Below, piece by piece: positions 17,904-26,801 of a DNA stretch of 64,000 nt. Source of the DNA: Streptomyces sp. A 4/2 (GTDB lineage Bacteria; Actinomycetota; Actinomycetes; Streptomycetales; Streptomycetaceae); contig NZ_CALNVW010000050.1 in the NCBI RefSeq assembly GCF_940670765.1, positions 1-64,000 of the forward strand. Direction: 5' to 3'. Under the pieces are notes generated by a model. It ran no database searches and was not told the origin of the DNA. It saw nothing but the letters and a program-made list of their open reading frames with translations. The position numbers and the translations under genes were made by a program. Positions within the stretch are counted from its first letter, which is position 1; every line of letters begins with the position of its first letter.

Positions 17904-18854
17904 TCAGCCCTTGACGGCGCCGGTGAGAACACCCTTGGCGAAGTGCTTCTGCAGGAAGGGATAGACGCACAGGATCGGTACGAGCGCGATGATCAGCACG
18001 GCCATCTGGAGCGAGATCGAAGGCGGCAGCACATTCACACCGAGTGCGTGGGCGTTGATCGTCTCGCCCTGGACCACGTACGAGCGCAGGATGACCTGGA
18101 GCGGGTACTTGCCCGAATCGTTCATGAACAGCAGGGCGTTGAAGAAGCTGTTCCAGTAGCTGACCGCGTAGAAGAGGCCCGCCACCGCGATCACGGCCTT
18201 GGAGAGCGGCAGCACGATACGCCAGAGAATGGCCAGTTCGCCCGCACCGTCGAGACGCGCGGCCTCGTACAGTTCGGTGGGAATTCCCTGGAAGAACGCT
18301 CTCACGACAATGACGTTGAATACGTTGAGCAGTACGGGAAGGATCAACGACGCGTAGCTGTCGAGCAGGCCCAGCTGCTGGACGACGAGGTACGTGGGGA
18401 TGATGCCCGGCGCGAAGAGGAACGTACCGAGCACGATCAGCAGGATGGGCCGGCCCATCAGCATCCCGGGCCGCGACAGACCGTAGGCGAGGGTGACCGT
18501 GCAGAGCAGGCTGAGCGCGGTACCGACCAGGGTGATGCCGATGCTCACGAGCGTCGCCCGTGTCACCACCCCGCCCTGCAGCAGGACGTTGTACGCCTGG
18601 AAGGTCGGGTGGTGCGGGATGAGCACGTAGCCGCCGCGCTCCTCCAGCTCCTTCTGCCCGGCCAGGCTGGTGCCCAGGGCGAGCAGGAACGGGTACGTCA
18701 CCATGACCACGATCAGGGCGAGCGCCAGCGCCTTCGCGCCCTGGCCGAACCAGCTGGGGCGTTCCATCCACGGCGGACGGTCGCCGCCGGACCGCAGCTT
18801 GGCGAGGAAGTTCTCCCGCTTCGGAGCGAATTTCGGGGTGCTGGACGTGGTCAT
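17904..18854 (-). CDS. Sugar ABC transporter permease (LplC/MalG-like)
   Basis: The 316-residue inner-membrane protein has six predicted helices and the EAA loop (YEAARLDGAGELAILWRIVLPLSK) that docks the ATPase. The N-terminus is a 40-residue cytoplasmic extension. It overlaps the upstream permease stop by 4 bp (ATGA). No ATPase gene lies in the cluster, so it probably uses a shared MsiK-type ATPase. Confidence 0.9.
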   Translation of the reverse strand: MTTSSTPKFAPKRENFLAKLRSGGDRPPWMERPSWFGQGAKALALALIVVMVTYPFLLALGTSLAGQKELEERGGYVLIPHHPTFQAYNVLLQGGVVTRATLVSIGITLVGTALSLLCTVTLAYGLSRPGMLMGRPILLIVLGTFLFAPGIIPTYLVVQQLGLLDSYASLILPVLLNVFNVIVVRAFFQGIPTELYEAARLDGAGELAILWRIVLPLSKAVIAVAGLFYAVSYWNSFFNALLFMNDSGKYPLQVILRSYVVQGETINAHALGVNVLPPSISLQMAVLIIALVPILCVYPFLQKHFAKGVLTGAVKG

Positions 18855-19864
18855 CGGTAGACCCCCTGCTCACCGAAGCGGTGGGCCAGTTTGTTCGCGG
18901 CGATGATCAGCCCGAGGCCGATCACCCCCTTCATCAGACCTGCGGCCGTACTCATGCCCCAGTCACCGTCGATGACGCCGTGGTAATACACGTACGTATC
19001 GAGCACTTCCGACGCATCAGGTCCGACCGCGTCCCGCTGGAGCAGCATCTGCTCGAAGCCGACGGAGAGGATGTCGCCGAGGCGCAGGATGAGCATCATG
19101 ATGATCACCGGCCGGATGCCGGGCAGGGTGACGTGCCACATGCGCCGCCAGGTGCCCGCGCCGTCCATCGCCGCAGACTCGTACTGCGACATGTCGATGG
19201 ATGCCATCGCCGCGAGGAAGATGATCGCGCCGTAGCCGCAGTCCTTCCAGATCATCTCCGAGGTCACGAGCACCTTGAAGGTGTCCGGGTTGCTCATGAT
19301 GTTGCCGACCGCGAGCCCGTGGTTCTGCAGCAGGCTGGTGACCGTGCCGGTACCGCCGAAGACCTGCTGGAACATCGCCACGACCACGACCCACGAGAGG
19401 AAGTGGGGCAGGTAGACCACGGTCTGGACGAGCCGCCTGACCTTCTCGCCGACGAGCGAGTTGAGGAGGAGCGCCAGTGCGATGGGGGCGGGGAAGTAGA
19501 GGATCAGCTGGAGGACGGTGATCTCCAGCGTGTTGCGCACGGCGGACCAGAACTCGGGCTGCGAGAGCAGGTCCGTGAAGTTCTGGAGGCCGACGAACGG
19601 ACTTCCCTTGAAGCCGAGGAACGGCTGGTAGTCCTGGAAGGCGACCACGTTGCCGGCCAGCGGCAGGTAGAAGAACAACGCGAAGTACAGCAGGCCCGGC
19701 ACACACAGCAGCAGAAGCATGCGGTCCTGCCGGAACCGCTGACGCAGCGACTTCCGCCCCGAAGGGCGTCCGGCCTTGGGACCGGCCGAAGAGGACGGCT
19801 TGTCGTCAGGGGCTTCCGACTGGGGTGTGGCCGGACGGGGCGAGGTGGGCGCAGCGGCCGACAC
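18851..19864 (-). CDS. Sugar ABC transporter permease (LplB/MalF-like)
   Basis: The protein (337 residues from the chosen start) has a disordered Pro/Ser-rich N-terminus and six helices beginning with MLLLLCVPGLLYFALFFYLPL; the EAA-like loop reads YESAAMDGAGTWRRMWHVTLPGIRP. The GTG at 19864 is chosen because GGAGGTG ends just before it; a GTG two codons upstream is also possible, and the frame stays open further. It is the first gene of the uptake operon. Confidence 0.85.
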   Translation of the reverse strand: MSAAAPTSPRPATPQSEAPDDKPSSSAGPKAGRPSGRKSLRQRFRQDRMLLLLCVPGLLYFALFFYLPLAGNVVAFQDYQPFLGFKGSPFVGLQNFTDLLSQPEFWSAVRNTLEITVLQLILYFPAPIALALLLNSLVGEKVRRLVQTVVYLPHFLSWVVVVAMFQQVFGGTGTVTSLLQNHGLAVGNIMSNPDTFKVLVTSEMIWKDCGYGAIIFLAAMASIDMSQYESAAMDGAGTWRRMWHVTLPGIRPVIIMMLILRLGDILSVGFEQMLLQRDAVGPDASEVLDTYVYYHGVIDGDWGMSTAAGLMKGVIGLGLIIAANKLAHRFGEQGVYR

Positions 19865-20222
19865 AGTCACCTCCGCATAGAGGGCGATCAGGGGGTGCGC
19901 AGACCGGCTGAACGCCTCAGATAAGTGGAATCTGGCGTTCTGGTCTGCAAGATGACCTGATCCTGCACTGTCCTGCACGCAAATGACAAGAGCTGATCGA
20001 AAAAAGCTCTCTCGGTGCAGTAACGAGCACGCTTCGCGCACTCTTCAATCACGAAGAGGTCTCGAACCTCCATGGAAGGGTCGTCTTCGACACCATTCAC
20101 TCCAACTCCCCGCGACGGGCGGGGATTACCTGCGGTCCTGGACCGTGCGGGAAGCCAGGTACCGTGGTACGGACCGATCTCATGAGCCTCTACGGGCTGC
20201 GTGACCCCCCGAAGAGGAACAC
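19865..20222. promoter_or_regulatory. Divergent intergenic region with direct repeats
   Basis: This 358-bp gap holds no gene. For the leftward ABC operon it carries TCTGCAAGAT (19944-19953, also present before the SIS gene) and two copies of TCCTGCAC 10 bp apart (19961-19968, 19971-19978). An AGAGCT/AGCTCT inverted pair lies at 19989-20010. Nearer the rightward gene is a 7-bp hairpin TCCCCGC/GCGGGGA (20107-20125). No clear -35/-10 pair was found. Confidence 0.5.
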
Positions 20223-20684
20223 ATGACCACGAACCGCGGACGCAAGGATGTCATCCGGACCCGGATGGCCCGTACCGGCGAGTCGTACAACGTCGCCGCC
20301 GCCAACTTCAAAGCGATGAAGGACATGGGCGCCACCCGGGAGGCCGTCCTCACGCAGCGCTGGCAGCCCGCGGACTCGTTCGACCTGCCGTGCCCCTGCG
20401 GCGGGACGTGCGAGCCCGGCGAGACCTGCGACCGCTGCCACGCCCGCCACCGGCACACGGCCCGCACCCCCGGCAGCCTCACGGACGTCGAGACCTGGGC
20501 GGACCGGTACCGCTGCACCGGCTGCGCGGCCACCTACACGCTCACCGTGGTCCTGCCGGGCCGCCCGTGGGGCATCGCGGAGACGGTGATCCAGGGCGGA
20601 TCCGCGGAGCCGGTCGTCCGGGTGCGGGTGTTTCCCGGTGTGGTGCATCCCCAGCTGCGTCCGACGGTTCCGGAAGAGGACTGA
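20223..20684 (+). CDS. Small zinc-ribbon hypothetical protein
   Basis: The 153-residue protein begins with a basic motif (DVIRTRMARTGESYNVAAANFKAM) that I recall at the N-terminus of many unrelated small actinobacterial proteins. It then has a Cys cluster CPCGGTC-x5-CDRC and a CTGC pair near residue 100, which probably bind zinc. The C-terminal part is a short beta-rich domain. The start is set by a GAGGA site 6 nt before the ATG. It precedes the GTPase operon by 126 bp and could be a regulator of it, but that is only a positional guess. Confidence 0.75.
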   Translation: MTTNRGRKDVIRTRMARTGESYNVAAANFKAMKDMGATREAVLTQRWQPADSFDLPCPCGGTCEPGETCDRCHARHRHTARTPGSLTDVETWADRYRCTGCAATYTLTVVLPGRPWGIAETVIQGGSAEPVVRVRVFPGVVHPQLRPTVPEED

Positions 20685-20810
20685 CAGCGGGGAGCCGGTC
20701 ACAGGGCTCTCCGGCCGGCGGCCACCTCAAGATCCCGAAACCCCCACGCCCGCGGCAATCATCTGCTGGGATGGACGGGCGGAGCCGGGAACCATTCATG
20801 GGGGCACATC

Positions 20811-23030
20811 GTGGGGCTGGAATTCGGGCACCACCTCGGGCTGCCCCGGGCGCTGCCCTGGCTGCCGCTCTCCCCACTGGTCCCCCGCTACGGACAGCTC
20901 CTCGCACAGCAGCGTGCCCTCGGGCTGCGGCACATCGGCGAGGCGCTCGTGGCACGCGGGGAGACGGTGCGGGTGCTCGATGGGGTGTACGTTCCGCGCA
21001 CACCCCATGACCGACAGCACCTGGACGCTGACGAGCTGCGCAGGCTACAGGCGCAGAGACCTGAAGCGGCTGCCCTGCTGGGGCAGCTGACGGAGATCCA
21101 CGAAGCGGACCTGACGGCCGTGCGGCGGGTCCTCCTCTATCAGCTGACCGAGCTGCTGCAGAGCCATCCGCAGGGCGGGCAACCGGCCACCGCGGTCTCG
21201 CTCGGTGTCGATCCGGCCGAAGCCGGAGCGCTCGTCCACGCCGTGCGCGCACGGAAGCCGCTCAGCGCCGAGCAGCGTTCCGCGGCCGAGGGGTTGCAGG
21301 ACGAATGGGAGCGCGGCCGACTGCGCCGGGCCGCCCGGATGGCGGCGCTGCTGCTGCCGGGCAGCGAACAGGACCCGTTCCTCACGGTCCGGCTGGCCGC
21401 GGTCACCGCCCGGGTACGCGAGACGGACCAGACACTCGACAGGGCCCGCGGTTCCGAGAGCGAAGGGGACCCGGAAGCAGCGGGCGGGTACTACCTGCGG
21501 GCGGCCCGGCTGGCAGGAGACTGCCCCGTCGCCGTCCGCGGCCTCGTCCGCACCCATCGGCCCGCCACCGGTTCACCTGGCCCACTGCGGCTCGAACTCG
21601 CCCCGGACGCCGTGAAGTTGGCCTGGTCCGAGGAGGGCGAGCCCGCTGCCAGGACCTGGCGGGTCATCAGACTCACCCGGGTCAGGAACGGCCGGGCGTC
21701 CCTCGCCGAAGTCCAGCCGCACGCGACGGGCGGAGCCTCGCTCGACCCGAGTCCCCCGCTGGGCAGTGAGGTCCGTTACGCTGCGCTGCCGCTGCTCGCC
21801 GGAGTCGTCGACGGACCGCCGCTCGTGTCCGGGTCGCTGCGCGCCACCCCGGAAGTGACCCGCATCAGGCCGGCTCCCGGCAGGTCTCGCATCGAAGCCA
21901 CCTGGGAGCAGCCGGGCGGGGCCCGCGGCGTTCGCGTGCTGCTGACGGGCCCCGACGGGCGGGCGCAGGAGATCCCCTGCGCCGGCGGCAGGTTCACCGC
22001 GCACGGACTGCCGACCGGCGCGTACCGGATCCGGATCAGCTGCCGCTACCGCACAGCCGACGGCACGGACGTCGAATCGTCCGGCGCCGAGGCGCGCACC
22101 ACCGTCCTCCCCTGGCCGTCCCCGGTGCGGGAGCTGAGCGCCACGGCCCGGGACGGGGCCGTGCGGTTCACCTGGACCGGTGGCGACGACGCGAAGGTCG
22201 AACTCGTCGACTGGCCGGGCGGACCACCGCCACCCGGCACCGAACTGCAAGAATCCGCAGGCCCGTTGCCGGTGCCGCTCGCCTGGGACCGGAGAGCCGG
22301 GGGCCTGGTGGCCCCGCCGGGCAGCCTCACCCGGGTCACCTCCCTCGCGGTCCTCGGCCCGTGCGCCGTCGTCGGCCCCGGTGTCCTGATCGAGGCACCG
22401 GCCCCGGTCACTTCGCTCGCCGCGGCCCGCGCCACGGACGGGCTCGCCCGGGTCACCTTCGACTGGCCCGGGGACACCGGACTGGTGACCGTGAGCGCGG
22501 AGCAGGACGGGAGGCACGTCCAGCACCGGATCGCCCGCAGCGTGTTCCTCCGCGAAGGGCTGTACATCCCGGTGGGCCCGACCGCCGCCCGTCTGACCGC
22601 GACCGCCGAACCGCGCAGGGCGGACACCGTTGTCGTGCAGCCGGTCCGCGCCGGGGCCGTACTCCCCGCCGAGCTCACCATCAGCTACCGGATCATCCCC
22701 GGGAGCCGCCGCCCGCTGCTCGGCAGGCCCACCACCGTACGGGTCACGCTCGTCTCGCCCGGTGGTCAACTCCCCACAGACGTACCCGAGTTCGTATTGG
22801 TCGCCCGGGGCGGCGGCGGACGGGCCCCGCTCCGGCCGGGCAACCCCGCCGACGGAACCACCGTTCTCCGGCTGACGGGTGAGGAGTTGTACCGTACCGG
22901 CACGGTCGAACGTGAGATAGCCGTCGGCACCCTCCCGCCGCCCTATGCTCTGCGCGGCTTCCTCCTCGGCGGCGGAGCCACCGACGTACGCCTCGAAGAA
23001 CTCTCCCCCGCGACCCTGGTGATGCGCTGA
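20811..23030 (+). CDS. Large fibronectin-III-like protein of the GTPase locus
   Basis: The 739-residue protein starts with about 230 helical residues, including a TPR-like segment (AAGGYYLRAARLAGDCPVAVRGLVR). It continues with several fibronectin-type-III-like beta sandwiches, recognised by recurring pairs such as AVKLAWSEEGEPAARTWRV, RIEATWEQPGGARGVRV, AVRFTWTGGDDAKVELV and RVTFDWPGDTGLVTV. The last 180 residues are beta-rich and unassigned. No signal peptide or membrane helix is seen, so it is probably a cytoplasmic scaffold or sensor. It is the first gene of the coupled operon; its stop is 1 bp before the next ATG. A broken copy of its 3' end lies near 36.0 kb. Confidence 0.8.
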   Translation: MGLEFGHHLGLPRALPWLPLSPLVPRYGQLLAQQRALGLRHIGEALVARGETVRVLDGVYVPRTPHDRQHLDADELRRLQAQRPEAAALLGQLTEIHEADLTAVRRVLLYQLTELLQSHPQGGQPATAVSLGVDPAEAGALVHAVRARKPLSAEQRSAAEGLQDEWERGRLRRAARMAALLLPGSEQDPFLTVRLAAVTARVRETDQTLDRARGSESEGDPEAAGGYYLRAARLAGDCPVAVRGLVRTHRPATGSPGPLRLELAPDAVKLAWSEEGEPAARTWRVIRLTRVRNGRASLAEVQPHATGGASLDPSPPLGSEVRYAALPLLAGVVDGPPLVSGSLRATPEVTRIRPAPGRSRIEATWEQPGGARGVRVLLTGPDGRAQEIPCAGGRFTAHGLPTGAYRIRISCRYRTADGTDVESSGAEARTTVLPWPSPVRELSATARDGAVRFTWTGGDDAKVELVDWPGGPPPPGTELQESAGPLPVPLAWDRRAGGLVAPPGSLTRVTSLAVLGPCAVVGPGVLIEAPAPVTSLAAARATDGLARVTFDWPGDTGLVTVSAEQDGRHVQHRIARSVFLREGLYIPVGPTAARLTATAEPRRADTVVVQPVRAGAVLPAELTISYRIIPGSRRPLLGRPTTVRVTLVSPGGQLPTDVPEFVLVARGGGGRAPLRPGNPADGTTVLRLTGEELYRTGTVEREIAVGTLPPPYALRGFLLGGGATDVRLEELSPATLVMR

Positions 23031-23031
23031 C

Positions 23032-24297
23032 ATGACAACCGTCATTTGCCCCTACTGCTTCGAACGCACCACAGCCGCACGGCTGCCGTTCCGCTGTCTG
23101 ATGACAGCCACCCGGGTGCGCGGCGGTACCCCCTGCGACGCGGAACGCGACGACGTCTGGGCCGAGTTCATGGGCCCGAGCATTCCACCGGCACTGCGGA
23201 TGCGCGGCCCGGTGTTCCCGCCTCCGCGCACCCTGGGCGGACTCCGCGGCGGCGGTGCGCGGGCCGCCTGCCCCGGCTGCGGGGTGTCCACGCACGTACG
23301 GGTCTGCCGCCGCTGCCACAGCGACTTCCCCAGTGACTACTGCGACCAGGACAGCCGCATCATCGCCCTGGTCGGTGCGAAGGCGTCGGGCAAGAGCACC
23401 TACGTGTCGGTACTCGTCAATGAGCTGCGCAACCGGGTGGGACGCGCCTACGAAGCGTCGATCGCCGCGATGGGCAGCGACACCCAGCGCCGCGACCGGG
23501 AGATGTCGGAGGATCTGTACGACCAGTTGCGGCTGCCCGATGCCACCCGGCCCGCCGCCATGGGCTTCAACGACCCACTGCTCTACCGGCTCAGCCTGCC
23601 CCGCCGCAAACGTCTGGGCGACGGCAGCAGGCACACCGCGCTCGTCTTCTTCGACGCCGCCGGTGAGGACCTGAAGAGCGCTGAGGCGATGGACCGCTAC
23701 ACCCACTACCTGGCCGCGGCCGACGGCGTCATTCTGCTCGTCGACCCCCTGCAGCTCGGTTCCGTACGTGACCAGCTGCCACCGGGTGAAGGGCCGCCCC
23801 TGCCCTCCGTGGAGACGTCCCCGCAGCAGATCGCCGCCGATCTGGCGGCCCAGCTGCGCGCGCACGGCCGCGGGGGCTCCCGCGGCCGGGTCACCACCCC
23901 GATCGCGGTCGCCGTCACCAAGACCGACATGCTTCGGCCGTTGCTCGACCCGCACTCCCCGCTGCTGCGCAACGCCCCGCACAGCGGCGGAATGGTGAGT
24001 GAGCAGGAGCGGCTGGCCGTGCATGAGGAGATGCGCTCACTGATGGAGAGCTGGGACTCCGGCGCGCTGACCCGTCAACTGGAGCGTGATTTCGCCGAGT
24101 TGTCGCTCTTCGGGCTCTCGGCGCTCGGCGCCCCACCGCCCGCGCACGCCCCGGCCGACGCTCCCAAGTCCGGGCCGCAGCCGCTGCGTATCGAGGACCC
24201 GCTGCTGTGGCTGCTCGCCCGGCGCGGTCTGCTTCCCGTTCACAAGCCCGGCAGGGACCACGACTCCGGCAAGTCCGCACGGAAGGCCGACGTATGA
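23032..24297 (+). CDS. Zinc-ribbon TRAFAC-like GTPase (Double-GTPase 2 type)
   Basis: The 421-residue protein has an N-terminal zinc-binding region (CPYC 6-9, then CPGC 80-83 and CRRC 92-95), followed by a GTPase-like domain with Walker A GAKASGKS (115-122), a DxxG-type motif FFDAAGED (206-213) and a base-recognition motif TKTD (296-299). It lacks membrane helices. From memory it fits the DO-GTPase2 family found with a second GTPase and GAP1 proteins in predicted conflict systems. It sits between the FN3-like gene and GAP1, whose ATG overlaps its stop by 4 bp. GTP as the nucleotide is inferred from TKTD. Confidence 0.82.
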   Translation: MTTVICPYCFERTTAARLPFRCLMTATRVRGGTPCDAERDDVWAEFMGPSIPPALRMRGPVFPPPRTLGGLRGGGARAACPGCGVSTHVRVCRRCHSDFPSDYCDQDSRIIALVGAKASGKSTYVSVLVNELRNRVGRAYEASIAAMGSDTQRRDREMSEDLYDQLRLPDATRPAAMGFNDPLLYRLSLPRRKRLGDGSRHTALVFFDAAGEDLKSAEAMDRYTHYLAAADGVILLVDPLQLGSVRDQLPPGEGPPLPSVETSPQQIAADLAAQLRAHGRGGSRGRVTTPIAVAVTKTDMLRPLLDPHSPLLRNAPHSGGMVSEQERLAVHEEMRSLMESWDSGALTRQLERDFAELSLFGLSALGAPPPAHAPADAPKSGPQPLRIEDPLLWLLARRGLLPVHKPGRDHDSGKSARKADV

Positions 24298-26801
24298 GCC
24301 TGGCCCAGCTCCACTACACCTCCGCGCCACCGGGGCCCGACGGTTCGGGCTTCCGCTTCACGGCGGTGACACCTGGCCTGCCCCGGTCGGTGCTCAGGGA
24401 AGCCGAACAGCTCATCGGCTACGAACCGCCCCGCGACGCCCCGCCGCGGCCCGATGGCACCGAACTCGCGGCGTTTCCGGAGGCGTTCAGCCACAGTTCA
24501 CTCGCCGACGGAAGCCGGCTGCTGACCCGCACGGTGTACACCGGGTCCGACTACAGCGGGCGGTGGGGCAATTTCCACGCCCACGGCGTGCATCTGCCCG
24601 TGGGCGCGGAACTGCCGGGCGGGATTCTGCCCATCGCGGCCTGGCGCTCACCGCAGTGGGCCACCACCACCCCGGTCGGTGCGGTGGCGGAACCACTGGA
24701 GGTACGGCCGGTGCCCGGCGGGTTCAGCCGCGACGCGCTGGCCGGATTCGCCGCGTCGCGCGTGCCGTGGCTCGCATCGTTCTTCGCCGGTCTGCGGAGA
24801 CTGGTCGAGGACGCAGCCGCGCCGCAGATCGTGCTGATCGAGCGGGACAGCGCCGACGTGGCACTGTGGATCGCGCTGTCCGGGGCCGCGCTGCCGCGGG
24901 CGAGCGCACACCGGCTGACCTTCACCACGTACACGAGGCGACCGCAGCAGGCCCGGCAGCAGATCATCGGGGTACTGCCGGACGACGGGCAGGGCCTGGC
25001 CGGGTACGACCAGCGCTACCGGGTGCTCGACTGCACGGGTCCGGGCCCCGGGGAGCCGACGGGGCGGCAGCCCGCGGTCTCCGAGGACGACGGCTGGGCA
25101 GGAATCGCCGCGCAGGTCTGGCTGGGCGGGGCTCCGGGACTGTTCCGGGAGGCGTCGGCGCTGCCCGGCGGGGACTTCGACGCGGGCCGCCTCGCCGTCG
25201 TCGCGCTCTGCGCCGGAATCGGCCTCGGCACGGGCGGCCGTACCGCAGCCGCCGACTGGGCGGGCACCCACCCGGACGCGCTGGACGACACGGAGCTTGC
25301 CCGGCTCACCGGAGCACTGAGCATGTCCGGGACGGCCCGGCCGCCCGCCGAATCGGCCGCTCTGGCAAGGCTGTTCGCGACGCTCGCGGGCCGCGCCCCG
25401 ATCACGGTCGCCGCGCCGCTCGGGGGCGTCGTACTGACCGACGCGGTCCGTACGCCCACACCGGGGCTCGTACTTCCGGCGAGTTCGGCGCTCACCGACG
25501 ACGTCAGGCAGCGCCTCGCCACCGAACTCGGTCCCGAACTGCGGGCGGGGATCACCGACCCGGCGCAGGACGTACCGCGCGCGGTCGAACTGCTGCACAT
25601 CGCCGGGCTCCTCGGCGTGGACTGCGCGGACCTGCTGGACGGGACGGCGGGGCGGCTATCACACGCGCTCGTCGCCGATCCGGACGGGGCGTACACCGCT
25701 GTCGTACGTACCGTGCTGGCGGACCGGTTCGAGTTCCGTGCTGTGCTGCTCGGCAGACTCGAAGCTCTCGCCACGGACGACCCGCCCGCGGCTGCCCGGC
25801 TGCTCGCCCGGGTTCCGCTGCCTCTCACCGGGGTGCGGGCCCTCCCCCATCTGCGCATGTGTGCCGAGGCCCACGCGTCCGGAGCGGCCGGGGGCGACCG
25901 GGTCGGCGTGCTGCACGCAGTGATCCGGGCCAGTGGGGTCTCCCTGTTCACCGATCCCCTGGTCCTGCGCACCGCCGTCCAACTGGTCTGGGGGGACGGC
26001 GCGATGACGCCGGGCGAAGCGCGCCTGCTGCTCGGGGAGACGGGATCCGATCCGTTCCGCACCCCTGGATCCGGCTCGGGCTCCGGGACCTGGTCCGACC
26101 TCGTCAGGGCCGCCCTCGAAGCCCCCGGCGACGACCCGGACGCCCCGGACCTCGCACACGACATCCTGCGCTGCTTCCCCGAAGAGCTCGGACCACGGGT
26201 GCGGGCAGCCCTCCTGCTCCTCGAATTCGCCCGGGACCTCGAGCGGGGGGACGCGGGCGGCAGATGGGCCGACCGCGCGGTGTCGCTGCGGGCCGTCGCC
26301 GAACCGGTCGAACCGGCGGTGCTGGAGCAGGCCTTCGGAGCGGTAGCCAGGCGCCTGCTGTCTCCGGGGCGGCCGGACGGCGAGCTGTACGCGCTGATCG
26401 GCGCCGGTGACACCGACCTGATCGCGGCGTACGGGCGGGCTGCGCGGGAAGAGACCGTGCGCGACCGGCTCCGGGTGTCCCCCGCCTATGTGGCCGACTG
26501 TTACAGCGCCTGGTCCTCGCGGCCACAGGCGGGCCGGGCCTGGGAAGAGATTTGCAAGTCGCTGCTCGAAAAGGTGCTCCGCCCGGTGGTACGGGCGCTG
26601 CCGGAGGCGGACGTGGAATCCGTGGAGAAACATCTGGAGCGGGCAGGGGGCCGCTGGGTGCGGGAGTTCGGCGAGTGGAACCGGCCGGGGGCCTTCGGCC
26701 GCATCGGCCGGAAGCTGTCCGGGCGGGGCCGCCGCCCCTCGGCGGAAGGCCCGCGCCCGGGTGACGTGGAACCGCCCCGCAAGGACGGCCGGTCGTGGTG
26801 A
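24294..26801 (+). CDS. GTPase-associated protein 1 (GAP1)-like protein
   Basis: The 835-residue protein begins with a beta-rich domain (LAQLHYTSAPPGPDGSGFRFTAVTPGLP...IGYEPP...FSHSSLADG) typical of the GAP1 N-terminal type-2 domain, then a middle domain with LTFTTYTRRPQQARQQIIGV and a long helical C-terminal part. The family is known only from comparative genomics as an obligate partner of paired GTPases; a regulatory or effector-bridging role is inferred. It is cytoplasmic. A paralogue lies at 36241-38502. The ATG overlaps the GTPase stop, and its own stop overlaps the next GTG start, so all three are coupled. Confidence 0.82.
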   Translation: MSLAQLHYTSAPPGPDGSGFRFTAVTPGLPRSVLREAEQLIGYEPPRDAPPRPDGTELAAFPEAFSHSSLADGSRLLTRTVYTGSDYSGRWGNFHAHGVHLPVGAELPGGILPIAAWRSPQWATTTPVGAVAEPLEVRPVPGGFSRDALAGFAASRVPWLASFFAGLRRLVEDAAAPQIVLIERDSADVALWIALSGAALPRASAHRLTFTTYTRRPQQARQQIIGVLPDDGQGLAGYDQRYRVLDCTGPGPGEPTGRQPAVSEDDGWAGIAAQVWLGGAPGLFREASALPGGDFDAGRLAVVALCAGIGLGTGGRTAAADWAGTHPDALDDTELARLTGALSMSGTARPPAESAALARLFATLAGRAPITVAAPLGGVVLTDAVRTPTPGLVLPASSALTDDVRQRLATELGPELRAGITDPAQDVPRAVELLHIAGLLGVDCADLLDGTAGRLSHALVADPDGAYTAVVRTVLADRFEFRAVLLGRLEALATDDPPAAARLLARVPLPLTGVRALPHLRMCAEAHASGAAGGDRVGVLHAVIRASGVSLFTDPLVLRTAVQLVWGDGAMTPGEARLLLGETGSDPFRTPGSGSGSGTWSDLVRAALEAPGDDPDAPDLAHDILRCFPEELGPRVRAALLLLEFARDLERGDAGGRWADRAVSLRAVAEPVEPAVLEQAFGAVARRLLSPGRPDGELYALIGAGDTDLIAAYGRAAREETVRDRLRVSPAYVADCYSAWSSRPQAGRAWEEICKSLLEKVLRPVVRALPEADVESVEKHLERAGGRWVREFGEWNRPGAFGRIGRKLSGRGRRPSAEGPRPGDVEPPRKDGRSW

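Noticed and set aside
19936..19958. Possible second dre site (TTCTGGTCTGCAAGATGACC)
   Set aside because: Only the left TGGTCT half matches; the right half and the central CTAG are absent. The TCTGCAAGAT part is better explained as the element shared with 14045.
19888..20100. 70-residue leftward frame before the ABC operon
   Set aside because: No ribosome site, no recognisable sequence, and it overlaps the repeat-rich promoter region.
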